The notes beneath the pieces are model-generated. The model was not told the DNA's origin. It was given only the letters and a program-made list of their open reading frames with translations, and searched no databases. 64,000 nt of DNA. Source: Amanita rubescens. Taxonomy: Eukaryota > Basidiomycota > Agaricomycetes > Agaricales > Amanitaceae. Each line of letters starts with the position of its first letter. The stretch's first letter is position 1. Shown one piece after another: positions 11,501-21,381 of the stretch. A program made the position numbers and the translations under genes. The stretch lies in NCBI GenBank assembly GCA_015039365.1, contig WION01000147.1, forward strand, positions 1-64,000, given 5' to 3'.

Positions 11501-12034
11501 TGGAAAATCTATAACGTCTTCAATGAAGTACTATTGAAACCCCATACACCGGCCAAATTCCCGAAACAGAAAATGCAAGAAAAAGAATGGGATAAGAAGA
11601 AAGAGGAGGATTATACGAAGAGAGACGAAGAGTTTGAAGTGGAAGAAGTGATCGATAGTAGACAGAGGATGCAGAAAGGAAGTCGGACAGGGAGATTGGA
11701 ATATTTAGTGAAGTGGAAAGGATACCCAAATGAGGAGGCGACATGGGAACCAGCGGATAATCTCGAAAACGCCCATCGCAAGGTCCAGGCATTTCATAAG
11801 AAGAAACCGAGCGCACCAAGACCGCTAGCGATGCCCGCCAAGTTTTTCCAGAGGTATCATAACTATACCGATCCACCGGTTCCTCGACAACTATTTGGAT
11901 GGGAAGACGGAAAGTTCGACGAAGGGTATCTAAAGAACATGAATAAGAAGTGGGCCGAGTGGAAACATATGCGGAAGATGGCAGACGAGGATGATGATTC
12001 TCGGGACGAGAATCTTGAAGAGGGGGTGATGTAA
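8504..12034 (+). CDS. Gyp-B pol: protease end, reverse transcriptase, RNase H, integrase, chromodomain (5' truncated by insertion)
   Basis: One uninterrupted frame of about 1,176 codons starts at TPNLGGALKEM, directly at the Gyp-A LTR edge. The end of the protease domain (FLGHDWL-like, about 8610) comes first. Reverse transcriptase follows with YMDD near 9478, RNase H with ETDASDFAMGAVL near 9915, and an integrase HHCC finger (HHRWGHSG...CRTCQ, 10540-10665). The DDE core (SVDMIGPLP, ISDRGPQF, GQTERVNQE; 10740-11045) and a chromodomain (EYLVKWKGYPNEEATWEP, 11700-11755) complete it. The stop codon TAA overlaps the first bases of the 3' LTR. The upstream part was separated by Gyp-A. In-frame codons just before 8504 come from the Gyp-A LTR and are not part of this protein. 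Confidence 0.92.
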   Translation, partial: TPNLGGALKEMVQLKLQVGTHYEVFEFGVSALGKLDIYLGHDWLRHHNPIVNWKTGSLLMKNCPGTCHVEGEDDDAIDTEGNDETSGTHEWEEGDRLLAVMENEETSWGIRAHATTATEIAVANQVKRDVKDIVPAHYLSHREVFDKETFDELPKRGRWDHAIELVPGAQAVDCKIYPLNKEEQGQLDAFLKDNLETGRIRTSKSPMASPFFFIKKKDGKLRPVQDYRKLNEMTIKNRYPLPLISELVDQLSHAKVFSKMDIRWGYNNIRIKEGDEWKAAFRTNRGLFEPLVMFFGLTNSPATFQTMMNDIFREEIAEGWVVIYMDDILVYSKDEETHKLHVNRILEKLKRYKLSLKAEKCWFDQKTIEFLGLIISHDSIRMDKAKVRAILDWPRPTNKRELQQFLGFVNFYRRFIRGFAKIAKSLTRLTGKEEWMWTVLQEEAFIGLKMRVGEEVVLAIPSDKGKYRVETDASDFAMGAVLSQQQGDGTWRPVAFISKSLNPAERNYEVYDKELLAVMHALYEWSHYLKGTEEQIEILTDHQNLTYFRKPQNINRRQARWVLDLQEYNFILKHRPGKTNTKADALSRRADHDKGETDNEGTTLLKKEYFIRVWEEGDDLHKMENELRKINQRQWEEKVKKAVENKEDGWRVREGGLVTWQERVYIPKVQKLREQFIAEHHRWGHSGVDKTIELMLRNYWWPGMRRDVEDYVRSCRTCQTVKPDRQKKAAPLHPNEVPRGPWSVISVDMIGPLPESKGFNAILVVVDRFTKKAYFIPTNTTLSSEGVAVLFRDHVFREHGIPEKVISDRGPQFVSKFMKELYHVLRIKANPSTAYHPQTDGQTERVNQEVKEFLTMFVNHQQDDWSDWLAVAQFCHNDRVHSATGFSPFFLNNGRNPNKGLELTVERKVQAVDEWVDRLVEACDQARRGLNRAAENMRKQYDKKRKPTRDYQRGDKVYISAQNLPTLRVTKKLEGKFVGPYEVMEKVGLAAYRVKIPASWKIYNVFNEVLLKPHTPAKFPKQKMQEKEWDKKKEEDYTKRDEEFEVEEVIDSRQRMQKGSRTGRLEYLVKWKGYPNEEATWEPADNLENAHRKVQAFHKKKPSAPRPLAMPAKFFQRYHNYTDPPVPRQLFGWEDGKFDEGYLKNMNKKWAEWKHMRKMADEDDDSRDENLEEGVM

Positions 12035-12288
12035 CGGTCGAGATTTCGTTTTTATTTCATTTCATTTTCTTTTCTTTTAGTTACAAGAAGTTCCCACGCT
12101 TACCTAAGAATTCCGCGGAACGACGGCGTGAGAGTGACGAGTCCGAGTATATATACCTGAATACTAGTTACATGTCCCTTAGTCTTATGATTGTTTCTGT
12201 CGTCCATAGACGCAATCTTATTCTCATTTCTCATCTGCGTTTCTAGTCTCGAGTGTCCTAGTGATTGTGTCGGGATCACCTCCTAACA
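12030..12288 (+). repeat. 3' LTR of Gyp-B (259 bp)
   Basis: It starts TGTAACGG after a purine-rich AGAGGGGGTGA and ends CCTCCTAACA, the same ends as the Gyp-C LTRs in inverse orientation. A TATATATACC box lies at about 12149-12158. Confidence 0.88.
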
Positions 12289-13234
12289 TGTGTTGATATA
12301 ATAGGATGTATGTGTGTTTGTGCAATCACCCATCATATTCTTGTACAGCAGTTTTCCTTAATTTTGGTAGTCTCCATATTGTGGTTTAGGGTTACTAATA
12401 GCTATTCCTGCCTGCTCACTCAAGACTGATGATGCCAGCTTGAGATACCAACACTTTACTTACTAGTTGATCCTGTTGGAGAGCCTGGGGCTGAGAGTGT
12501 CAACAATCTGCTGATTGATGGGGTGCTGGACATGCTGGTGACAGCAGGAGTGGGAGGAAGACATGGGATGGCTAAAGGGTAGGGGTCACTAGGGGTTGGG
12601 CCTTGAAAACCTTGGGGTTACACCTGCCATTCAAGCTCAACAGTTAGTTAGAGCCATGCCCAGCAATGCAGGGAAAGCATTCGCCGCCTCACCTGATGAA
12701 CCACCAACAATGATGACTATCAAGATGACAGAGAGAGTGAGTGCAGTGATACCCATTCCATACATTATCTGATGTGCATATATGCAGATCAAGATGAAGC
12801 AAGAGAGGTCAGGGAACTGACCATGGACCTGGAGTCCCTGTGTGGACTCAAACAGAGTCTTGAAGACACCTGCTTGGATGTCATTCAAGTGAAACAAACA
12901 AGAACTGATGATTCCTCTGCTCTAGAGGAATATACAAGGGCCATCACCTCCACCACATTCAAATTCATCAACTCTGCCCAACAACACCACTCCCAGCAGC
13001 AGTTTTCAACCCTATTTTCATCCATAGGGCAAGTCGTGGACCATTGGTTGGACAAAGCAACTGTGGTGGAGCCAATGCCTTGCCCAACAATGCCACAACT
13101 GGTGACACAATCACTGCCACCCTCTGCACTTCCATCCAGTCCATCAATGCAAACGGTTTGCTTGCCACAGCCACAGCCAATGATGCTGCAACCAGTGACA
13201 CAGTCCAAGGTTTGCATGCCTCGGCCACAGCCAA
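12289..13234. other. Repetitive DNA with a possible gene relic
   Basis: There is no clear gene. An open frame at 12772-13272 on the plus strand encodes a Gln/Pro/Ser-rich protein that runs into the MITE at 13237, so its end is artificial. The helical N-terminal part (about 12772-12990) could be a fragment of a coding exon, but I recognise no family. The flanks of the copia element (13564-13686 and 18650 on) read as the same older repeat. Confidence 0.4.
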
Positions 13235-13236
13235 TA

Positions 13237-13561
13237 CATCAGGAAATTGGGGAAAAATCTGATCTCATCTGATTGCATCTGACACTGCTGGAACACTGGC
13301 TGTCTGATTGTCTTATTGTCTAACCAGCACTGGAACACTAATTGTCTGACAGCCTGATTGTCTGACATTGTCTGCAACATCTGACACCTCATCTGGCACT
13401 TGTCAGACGTTGTCAGATGATGTCAGACAATGTCAGACAATCAGGCTGTCAGACAATTAGTGTTCCAGTGCTGGTTAGACAATAAGACAATCAGACAGCC
13501 AGTGTTCCAGCAGTGTCAGATGCAATCAGATGAGATCAGATTTTTCCCCAATTTCCTGATG
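13237..13561. mobile_element. Palindromic MITE 1 (CATCAGGAAA termini, TSD TA)
   Basis: The 325-bp unit is a near-perfect inverted repeat from CATCAGGAAATTGGGG on the left to CCCCAATTTCCTGATG on the right. The arms are filled with short TGTCTGACA-like repeats. It is flanked by TA on both sides (13235-13236, 13562-13563). It has no coding capacity. It belongs with 20949-21314 and shares termini with 28723-31614. Confidence 0.8.
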
Positions 13562-13686
13562 TAATGCCACAACCACAATCACTGCCATACAATTCAACCA
13601 GTCTGGCCACTCTCTGGACTTGCCTCATTCAAGCCACAGCTGGTGGCTGAGGTCATCAGTGCCCTCCAGCACAATGAGGGACAAAA

Positions 13687-13941
13687 TGTTGGAGTACGAG
13701 CCCGCGTTATACCGCTAAGTCCATTGTTTGCACTTGTTTATTCCGATTATTTTATACGTCGAATGTTCGTCTACGACGCCTCAGTTCTTTACCAATAACT
13801 GCGGCGTGAGTACCATCTTATATATTCGTCTACACCTCATACTTACTCTACTTAGTTTATCCCTAAGGTAGATTATACCAATATTAGTTCTTTACCAATA
13901 ACTGAGGCTTTATCCCTAAGATCTCGCCTTCTCTGCCAACA
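13687..13941 (+). repeat. 5' LTR of the copia element
   Basis: It starts TGTTGGAGTA and ends CTGCCAACA. No difference from the 3' copy was found on reading. It holds internal short repeats (TTCTTTACCAATAACTG occurs twice). Confidence 0.95.
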
Positions 13942-13959
13942 GGTTATGGGCCCCGAGTC
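13942..13959 (+). other. Primer-binding site of the copia element (internal initiator-tRNA-Met type)
   Basis: Directly after the 5' LTR the sequence is GGTTATGGGCCCCGAGTC. It resembles the site of Drosophila copia, which pairs with the anticodon-loop part of initiator tRNA-Met rather than with the 3' end. The match is from memory of that family; the priming mode is inferred. Confidence 0.6.
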
Positions 13960-16900
13960 TACCACCATGTCAACTACAGATGCCATTAAACTCCTCAAGC
14001 TTCCGAAGCTCAAGGACGACGGATCCAACTGGATCACATACCGGGAGAGGATAATGAATACCCTCACCCATAAAGGGCTAAAGCGTCATGTGTCGGGGAC
14101 TGCGCGGAAACCAACCGAGATCGAAACAAAATCCGATAAGGTTTACAGGAAAGGAAGCACGATGGAACTCACCTCAACCCAGATCGAAGAGATTGAGAAA
14201 GAGGTTGACCAATTTGAACAAAAGGAGGCATCGGTCCGGGAGGTGATCTACGAGACGATCGGTCAATCGCTCTTCCTCCAAGTCAAAAATGAAGCCTCTG
14301 CTGCCAAAGTCTGGTCCAAACTTGTGTCGATCATGGAGAAAAAGGGTGATCTAATCCAAGTCAGCCTTCTGGCGAAAATGCAGAATAAGATCTGCCTCGA
14401 GGATGACGATGTACGCACACACCTAGCCACCATGTCCGAGTTGAAGGAACAACTCGAAGGGATGGGCGCTCCGATGTCAGACCAGTCATTCGCCGCCATG
14501 ATCCGAAAATCTCTCCCTGCCAGCTACCGCTCGCTCCTACAAACTCTCAGCGCCACAGCACGAGTAAATCAAAAAATACTCACCAGTGATCAAATAATCG
14601 CGGCCATCCACGAAGAGGCCGACGAACAAAAGGTTCACAAAGAAGCTGATAAAGCTGCCGAAAACGCGGCGATGGTTGCTGCTCACACGAAGAAGCGTGC
14701 TGAGAAGAAAAACATAAAATGCACCAATTGCAAACGCGACGGGCACAAACGGGAGGATTGCTTCATGAAAGGCGGCGGAAAAGAGGGACAGGCACCCTGG
14801 GATAAAAAGAAGGATGATCAGAAGGATCACGGCAAAAAGGAGAGGAAACATACCGGGAAAGCGAATGTAGCGTCCACGGACGACACTGACAACGAGGACG
14901 TATCCCTCGCCGTCACCTGCTGCCCCACGGAACCTCTCGAAGCCCTTGCCACGTATCCGGCCAGCTGCAGCGCGATCATCGACTGCGGCGCTACCCGTCA
15001 CTTCACTCCCAACCACTCCGATCTAATCAATTTTGTCACGATCGAACCCAAAGATATAAAAGCGGCTAATGGCGTTACCCTACAAGCCACCGGCCGCGGC
15101 GATCTAAAGATAATCCTCCCGATGGGAGAAAACAATCAGCCGACAAGAGTAACATTGAAGGACGTCTATTACTCACCCGATTTCGCCTTCACGCTTATCT
15201 CTGTTGGAACCATAGACCGGAAAGGATTCTCTGTCAATATGGAAGACGGAATCTGTACCGTTCGCACCCCCAAACCCGAACGTCGCACTATTGGGCAAAT
15301 TCCCTTAGTCAACGGCCTATATCGGGTATCTATTGCCACAAATGGCTCACCCGGATCGGATTTAGCTCTCGCCGTATCTGGAAAGATGTCTATCAATGAA
15401 TTACATCGAAAAATGGGACATATCAATAACGATGACTTACGTCGTATGGTCAAGGAAGGAACCATCACTGGAATAGACCTTGACACAGGTTCTAAAGCCG
15501 AAACCTGTCCCGGATGTATTGAGGGAAAAGCACCACGCCGACCGTTTCCGAAACTGAGTACCAGTGATCGGGCAAAACAATATGGCGATAAGGTCGTTTC
15601 GGACCTTTGGGGACCTACGGAGACTGCATCTCTGAAAGGGAAGAAGTATTACATCTTATTTCAAGATGAATACACTCACGAGCAACGGATCTACTTCCTT
15701 CACAAAAAGTCGGAAGCATTCCAAGCCTATAAACTTTATGAGGCATGGGTTAAGATGCAACGTGACGGAAGAATAAAGATTCTGGGTACAGACCGAGGAG
15801 GAGAATTCACGGGCGCAGCCTTCAAAGCCCACCTCGAACAAGCTGGAACTGCTCGTCACCTGACGGTCCATGATAGTCCACAGTCCAACGGGAAAGCCGA
15901 GCGTGCGAATCGCACCATCGGAGAGGGGATCAGAGCCCTATTAGCTTCGTCAGGACTCCCCGAATCCTTATGGGCAGAAGCAGCTGCTCACCTTGTCTGG
16001 TTACGCAATCGCGTTCCCACAAAAGCACTACCGGATTCCAAGACACCGCTCGAAATGGCAACTGGAAACCGTCCGGACCTGTCGGATATCCATGAATGGG
16101 GTTGCCGTGTATGGGTAAAACGAACCCACAGTTCCAAATTAGGCTCCAAAGTCAAAGATGGCCGTTTCATAGGTTATGACGAGGAATCAAAGGGGTACCG
16201 CATCTACTGGGAGGATCGACGTGCTGTAACTGTTGAACGCGATGTATACTTCGATAAAAGAAGTGCCTTAGCCCCAGAGACGACTTTGATTGAAGGGGAG
16301 ACTTACAGGAACAACAATCAACCCTCAAAAGTGGTCACTTCTACAGAGAACGTCGCACCGCCGACGAACGAGGACGCCAATCATAAAACGGTCAACGCGT
16401 CCGGAAAGAGCCTCGAAAACGCTAAAAATCCAGTCCTAAATGAAGGAAATCCGTCGAGAAACGGACGAGCTACAAGCTTATCAAACTTACCCATCCCCAA
16501 TACCTCATCTCAGACACCCACTCAAAATCCTGAAACATCGCAACAGATCCATGATTCAGATGATGAAGAGGAGGTAGAAAGCGAGCTTGTAGGCCGAGGA
16601 CGACGCCCTAGACCCCCTCCAGGCTATTACAAGGACTTGATGGCAGGAAAAGGGGCAAAAGCTGCTATTGCAGTCGAAGATGGCTATGATCAGCTATCCC
16701 AAAGCATTGGAGAGGATGAAGAAGACTTACTCATTGCTGCAGCAATGCAGGAGTTCGTTCTAGCTTCAGGAACAGAGGGGGAACCCAAGTCATTGAAGGA
16801 AGCGCTAGGAGGAGAAGACGCGAGTAAATGGCGTGCGGCTGTGCAAGCCGAACTTGACCAAATCGAGAAACTACACACCTGGGACATCATTGAGGCTCCT

Positions 16901-18367
16901 GCCGATGCGAATATCGTCTCTAGCAAGTTTGTCTTCAGGCTCAAGCGTGACGAGCATGGGAACATTACCAAATACAAGGCCCGCCTCGTTGCCCGCGGTT
17001 TCACACAAAAATTTGGTATCGACTACTTTGACACGCGCGTCTGGATCGTCCGATGGGAGACTATTCGCAACCTACTCGCTCAAGCCGCCTCACGTGGATC
17101 AGTCATCCACCAAGCCGACGTAAAGAACGCTTACCTCAATGCCAAGATTAAAGAAGACATCTATGTCGAGCTCCCACCTTTATACACAGAATTCCGACCT
17201 CTACCACCTCATCTATCCCCAAAACGAGCTGTTTGCAAGCTGAAGAAGGGCCTATACGGAACTAAGCAAGCCGGCCGTGGCTGGTACATGAAACTCCGTG
17301 ACACCTTCGTCAAGCTTGGCTACAAAGTCTCAACCGCCGATCTAGGCGTATTCTACAGGTTCTCTGGCCCGGACAAGTACACTATTGTCGCCGTCGCCAC
17401 CGATGATCTGACAATCATTGCTGAATCAAACGAATCAGCCAAACTGATCAAAGATCAACTCAATCAGTACTTTGAGCTCGTCGATCTAGGCGAGATCAAG
17501 TGGCTTCTAGGCGTCCACATCACCCGCGACCTCGAGAACCGAACCATATCACTTGGACAACAATCCTACATCGACGAGATCGTCAAGCGTTTTGGACTTG
17601 AAGACGCTCGCCCCATCTCAACCCCGATGGAACCCGGATCTGACCTCACCCCGGGAACGCCACATGTCTCGCCAGTCAAGCTGACTGCCCGGGAACGCAC
17701 CTTCTATCGTGAGATGATCGGCGCGCTGCTTTATCTGTCCACCGTGACTCGAGCCGACGTCGCTTACTGCATATCGACCTTATCTCGTTATCTTGAAGAT
17801 CCATCCAAAACCCACCACGCCGCTGTCCAACGAGCAATCCGAAACCTCAAACAAACCCGTGACAAGCATCTGATCCTTGGAGGAAAGGACCCGCAGCTAC
17901 ACGCTTACTCAGATGCCGACTGGGCCTCTCAGGCACATCGTCACTCAATCTCTGGTTTCGTCATCTTCTATGGTCAAGGCGCCGTATCCTGGAGCTCCAA
18001 GAAACAACCAATCGTCACTCTATCCAGTACCGAGGCCGAATACGTCGCTCTCACCCATATCGTCAAAGATCTCCTTTGGCACCGAAAACTTCATTCCGAA
18101 CTATCGCCATTCTTTACTTTTTCGACTACCAACTCAATTCCACTCTTTTGCGACAACCAAGGCGCAATCGTACTTTCCAAAGACTCTACTTTTCACATGC
18201 GTACAAAGCACATCGACACTCGTTTCCATTTCGTCCGTGAAATCATTAACAACAACATTCTTTCAATTTCTTACTGTCCAACCAACGAAATGATTGCCGA
18301 CATCTTTACCAAAGCACTCTCTCGTTTCAAATTCGAAAAGTTTCGTACGCTACTTGGGATTGCTTAA
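13946..18367 (+). CDS. Copia gag-pol polyprotein
   Basis: A single 1,473-codon frame without breaks. The first ATG (13946) lies in the primer-binding site; ATG at 13967 (MSTTDAIKLLKLPKL) is the more likely start. In order it has a UBN2-like gag, a CCHC knuckle (CTNCKRDGHKREDC, about residue 258) and a protease with DCGATRH (about 343; the usual DSG has Cys at the second position). Next come the integrase HHCC region (LHRKMGH...CPGC) and a DDE core starting at SDLWGP (about 551). Reverse transcriptase has DVKNAYLN and the catalytic box as VATDD instead of YVDD (about 1151), and RNase H has DADWAS and SSTEAEY. Length and order fit copia elements well. Confidence 0.95.
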   Translation: MGPESTTMSTTDAIKLLKLPKLKDDGSNWITYRERIMNTLTHKGLKRHVSGTARKPTEIETKSDKVYRKGSTMELTSTQIEEIEKEVDQFEQKEASVREVIYETIGQSLFLQVKNEASAAKVWSKLVSIMEKKGDLIQVSLLAKMQNKICLEDDDVRTHLATMSELKEQLEGMGAPMSDQSFAAMIRKSLPASYRSLLQTLSATARVNQKILTSDQIIAAIHEEADEQKVHKEADKAAENAAMVAAHTKKRAEKKNIKCTNCKRDGHKREDCFMKGGGKEGQAPWDKKKDDQKDHGKKERKHTGKANVASTDDTDNEDVSLAVTCCPTEPLEALATYPASCSAIIDCGATRHFTPNHSDLINFVTIEPKDIKAANGVTLQATGRGDLKIILPMGENNQPTRVTLKDVYYSPDFAFTLISVGTIDRKGFSVNMEDGICTVRTPKPERRTIGQIPLVNGLYRVSIATNGSPGSDLALAVSGKMSINELHRKMGHINNDDLRRMVKEGTITGIDLDTGSKAETCPGCIEGKAPRRPFPKLSTSDRAKQYGDKVVSDLWGPTETASLKGKKYYILFQDEYTHEQRIYFLHKKSEAFQAYKLYEAWVKMQRDGRIKILGTDRGGEFTGAAFKAHLEQAGTARHLTVHDSPQSNGKAERANRTIGEGIRALLASSGLPESLWAEAAAHLVWLRNRVPTKALPDSKTPLEMATGNRPDLSDIHEWGCRVWVKRTHSSKLGSKVKDGRFIGYDEESKGYRIYWEDRRAVTVERDVYFDKRSALAPETTLIEGETYRNNNQPSKVVTSTENVAPPTNEDANHKTVNASGKSLENAKNPVLNEGNPSRNGRATSLSNLPIPNTSSQTPTQNPETSQQIHDSDDEEEVESELVGRGRRPRPPPGYYKDLMAGKGAKAAIAVEDGYDQLSQSIGEDEEDLLIAAAMQEFVLASGTEGEPKSLKEALGGEDASKWRAAVQAELDQIEKLHTWDIIEAPADANIVSSKFVFRLKRDEHGNITKYKARLVARGFTQKFGIDYFDTRVWIVRWETIRNLLAQAASRGSVIHQADVKNAYLNAKIKEDIYVELPPLYTEFRPLPPHLSPKRAVCKLKKGLYGTKQAGRGWYMKLRDTFVKLGYKVSTADLGVFYRFSGPDKYTIVAVATDDLTIIAESNESAKLIKDQLNQYFELVDLGEIKWLLGVHITRDLENRTISLGQQSYIDEIVKRFGLEDARPISTPMEPGSDLTPGTPHVSPVKLTARERTFYREMIGALLYLSTVTRADVAYCISTLSRYLEDPSKTHHAAVQRAIRNLKQTRDKHLILGGKDPQLHAYSDADWASQAHRHSISGFVIFYGQGAVSWSSKKQPIVTLSSTEAEYVALTHIVKDLLWHRKLHSELSPFFTFSTTNSIPLFCDNQGAIVLSKDSTFHMRTKHIDTRFHFVREIINNNILSISYCPTNEMIADIFTKALSRFKFEKFRTLLGIA

Positions 18368-18389
18368 TCACGCTCAGCTCGAGGAGGAG

Positions 18390-18644
18390 TGTTGGAGTAC
18401 GAGCCCGCGTTATACCGCTAAGTCCATTGTTTGCACTTGTTTATTCCGATTATTTTATACGTCGAATGTTCGTCTACGACGCCTCAGTTCTTTACCAATA
18501 ACTGCGGCGTGAGTACCATCTTATATATTCGTCTACACCTCATACTTACTCTACTTAGTTTATCCCTAAGGTAGATTATACCAATATTAGTTCTTTACCA
18601 ATAACTGAGGCTTTATCCCTAAGATCTCGCCTTCTCTGCCAACA
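18390..18644 (+). repeat. 3' LTR of the copia element
   Basis: This is the same sequence as 13687-13941, preceded by a purine tract and followed by the CAAAA target duplication. Confidence 0.95.
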
Positions 18645-18649
18645 CAAAA

Positions 18650-19721
18650 TCCAAGGAGATGGAAATCATCTATGGGATAATCATGCAGGGTCTATGCTCA
18701 CATTTCTACAAGTTCAAATTCATTCCCAGTTCATCTAGAGCTGCGATGGAAGCCAGGTGCCCAATGCACAATTGAATAACAATTAGTCATTATGCCCTGG
18801 TGGCCCCTGATCCTGATCAAGACTTGCACCATGGAATGCAGAACCTCAGCAGTCAAAAAATAATACTACAAGCTTTTTGGACCCTCATAATGGTATTTAT
18901 TTGAAGTCCTACAAGGGAAAAGATAGTGGATAGTTATAGTAGACTGTACTAGTAGGAGTGCCAAGCCCAACAGGCATTGAAGAGCATTTCCAACTGTGAT
19001 AATGGCATTCCCATGCATAGCTGCTGACAATGACCTGCCAGAGGGAAATGACAAGTTGGGGATGATCACAATCATCAAGTATCTGGAAGCTATGGGTCTT
19101 GTAAAGTAATATGTGTAACAAGGTTTCTCAGCTACAACATTATTGTGCCCAGTCATATTGTCTACCCAAACTTCAAATTTCCCCATTATGAAGCCCTCAC
19201 ACTACCAAGAGCACATACTTTCATCACTTTGATGTTGGATGGTTCAATCCTGCTGAGTATAGGTGTGGGTATGAGCATGATGTGTGATGCTGAGGACATG
19301 ATGATAGATGATCAGTACTTAGTACATTTTTATTCTTGTCTGCAGTGATGCCTAAATGTCATCTGCCTTTACTTTCTGCCATTTCTGTTTCCCATACCAT
19401 GCACATACTTTCCTTACTATAGTCTGGATGTTGCCAGGGTTGCATCTCAGTCGCTTACTGCCACAACTGAGGCAGTGAGATCCATATCATTCTTGTTGCC
19501 TCACCACCATGTCACATGCATTCCCTGTTGCTGAAGTGCTGGATTCAGAGGTACTTCAAGTACCACACTGGCTGGAGTGGATGCACTACATAATTGCCTG
19601 CTGGCTTGTTGTTACTAGGCTTGTCTCACCTCCCATGCTCACCTCTGCTTGCTTCTGCCTCTTTGGACTTCCCATAGCTTGTCTCTGCCTCCTCTGCATC
19701 ACCCAACTTGTTTCAGCCTCC
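18650..19721. other. Non-coding repetitive DNA
   Basis: No convincing gene. Short open frames on both strands lack protein features. The right part (19600-19721) becomes pyrimidine-rich with CTCTGCCTCC-like repeats that continue beyond 20899. Confidence 0.5.
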
Positions 19722-19729
19722 CTCAGCTC

Positions 19730-20898
19730 TAGTGTTTACAGGTCAGGTCAGGTTAGGTTATTTGCCCAAATTTTGAATAACTGTGACTGTAACCGGTTAT
19801 TGAATGACCCCTAAACCTAGTAACTGTAACCTGACCAGTTGTAACCAGTCACAACTGGTCAGGTTAACCTTGCATAACCAGTTATAACTGGTTAGAAGAT
19901 GACCAGTTATGACCAGTTAAAAATCTGCAAATAGAAATTGAAAATGCTCCACCAATTTCAGTCCCATCACCAGTGGAGTATTTTGCTATTCTTTCTGAGG
20001 GTTAGTGGCATGTATGTATAGGATAATTTGCAAATAGACATAGAAAATCCTCCACTAATTGCAGTGTTGTCATTGGCAGAGTATTTTGCTATTTTTTCTG
20101 ATGGTTGGTGGTGGCATGTATATGATAATCTGCAAAATAAAAATAGAAAATGCTCTGCCAATTGCAGTGTCATTATTGGCAGAGTATTTTGCTATTTTTC
20201 TGAAGATTGTGAGGTAGAGAATTGGGAGGTATAGTGGTCATGTAGTCATCTTTTTCAAAATTTCTTTTTAAATTCATGGGTGTATCACTTTTAGAGCTCA
20301 AGACATAGGGTAATTCAAGATAATATAGACAGTGTAGTTCACAACAAATAACCCATTTCAAGTTGGTCATCATAACTGGTCATGACCGGTCATGACCAGT
20401 TATAGACCAGTTATACCAATTGGGCCATTTGCCATAACTGTAACTGTAACTGATCACTGACCGGTATAACTGTGACTGATGGTCAGGTTATAACTGGTAG
20501 CGGTGAAACAACGAAAGTGGAGGTGCAGTGTGCAACCTCCGACATTCCGATGCAGCCATGCGAGTTTGGCAGCACCAAAGGGTGCTCATCCACTTCGGTT
20601 GCACTCGTCGGGTGTCGGGAATGATGAACTCAAGTGAGGGGAAGTAAACTTGTATATCAAACTAACTACGACAATATATGTACTGTAGACCTCGTGTATG
20701 CTACGTGTGTCCGATCGAAAGCAGAGCTAGTCCAATAGTGGCGGAGTTGTCGGAGCGTGTCGGAACTGGCGGACGGTGGCGGAGACGTTCAGAATGCTGT
20801 GGAACATGCTGCACAATGTAAACGGATTCCATCCGTTACAGCGGTTAGGTCAGGTTACAGTTATTTTCCAGTTATTGTGACCTGACCTGTAAACACTA
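19730..20898. mobile_element. hAT-like non-autonomous element (TIR TAGTGTTTACAGG, 8-bp TSD)
   Basis: Both ends read TAGTGTTTACAGGTCAGGTC going inward, and CTCAGCTC is repeated outside each end (19722-19729 and 20899-20906), as in hAT elements. The subterminal parts carry many AACTGGTTA / GGTCAGGTTA motifs. The middle (19930-20215) has three diverged tandem copies of about 105 bp containing GAGTATTTTGCTATT. There is no transposase. A solo LTR (20504-20839) sits inside. The flanking DNA itself contains CTCAGCTC-like repeats, so the duplication could be partly chance. Confidence 0.65.
20504..20839. repeat. Solo LTR related to Gyp-A/D LTRs
   Basis: It begins TGAAACAACG and ends ATCCGTTAC, with AGCGG repeated on both sides (20499-20503, 20840-20844). 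The end region (GCTGCACAATGTAAACGG) resembles the Gyp-A LTR end. It carries many TCGGAG/GGCGGA motifs like the Gyp-A LTR. Internal element sequence is missing, as expected after LTR-LTR recombination. Confidence 0.75.
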
Positions 20899-20948
20899 CT
20901 CAGCTCATCTCACTACCTCCCTCAACTCATCTCTACCTCCCTCAGCTC

Positions 20949-21314
20949 CATCAGGAAAAAGGGGAAAAAACTAATTGCAACTAATTGGATCTGTGATGCT
21001 GGAGCACTAGTTGTCTGATTGTCTGATCATCTGGCCAATGCTGGACCACTAATTGTCTGATTGTCTAATTGTCTAATTGTCTGACATTGTCTAACAACAG
21101 GCAGTCAGACGGTATCAGACAGCATTAGACAATGTCAATCAATTAGACAATTAGACCACTAGTATGCCAGTGCTGGTTAGACCTGGTTAGACAATCAGAC
21201 AATTAGACAGCTAGTGTTCCAGCACTGGCCAGATGATCAGACAATCAGATAACTAGTGTTCCAGCTCCCCAGATCCAATTAGTTGCAATTAGTTTTTTCC
21301 CCTTTTTCCTGATG
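20949..21314. mobile_element. Palindromic MITE 2 (CATCAGGAAA termini, TSD TC)
   Basis: The 366-bp inverted repeat has ends CATCAGGAAAAAGGGGAAAA and its complement and arms rich in TTGTCTAATTGTCTGA. It interrupts the pyrimidine repeat at AGCTC/TCATCTC, and the uninterrupted AGCTCATCTC occurs next to it. That confirms a two-base target duplication, TC. Confidence 0.8.
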
Positions 21315-21381
21315 TCATCTCTACCTCCCTCACCTCGTCTCTGCCTCCTCTGCATCTCCTCAGCCTCTTTGGACTCCCCCC

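Larger units (their letters stand above)
8504..12288 (+). mobile_element. Ty3/gypsy chromovirus Gyp-B, 3' part
   Basis: Only the pol-to-3'-LTR part is visible; gag and the 5' LTR lie left of the window beyond the inserted Gyp-A. The protein and LTR are closely related to Gyp-C at 22288-33813, so the two are copies of one family. The chromodomain and the YMDD, HHCC and DDE motifs place it among fungal chromoviruses. Confidence 0.93.
13687..18644 (+). mobile_element. Intact Ty1/copia retrotransposon
   Basis: Two 255-bp LTRs that look identical by eye flank one long gag-pol frame. The five-base target duplication CAAAA is present at 13682-13686 and 18645-18649. Primer-binding site and polypurine tract (GAGGAGGAG, 18381-18389) are in the right places. 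All signs point to a recent and possibly functional insertion into older repeat DNA. Confidence 0.96.
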
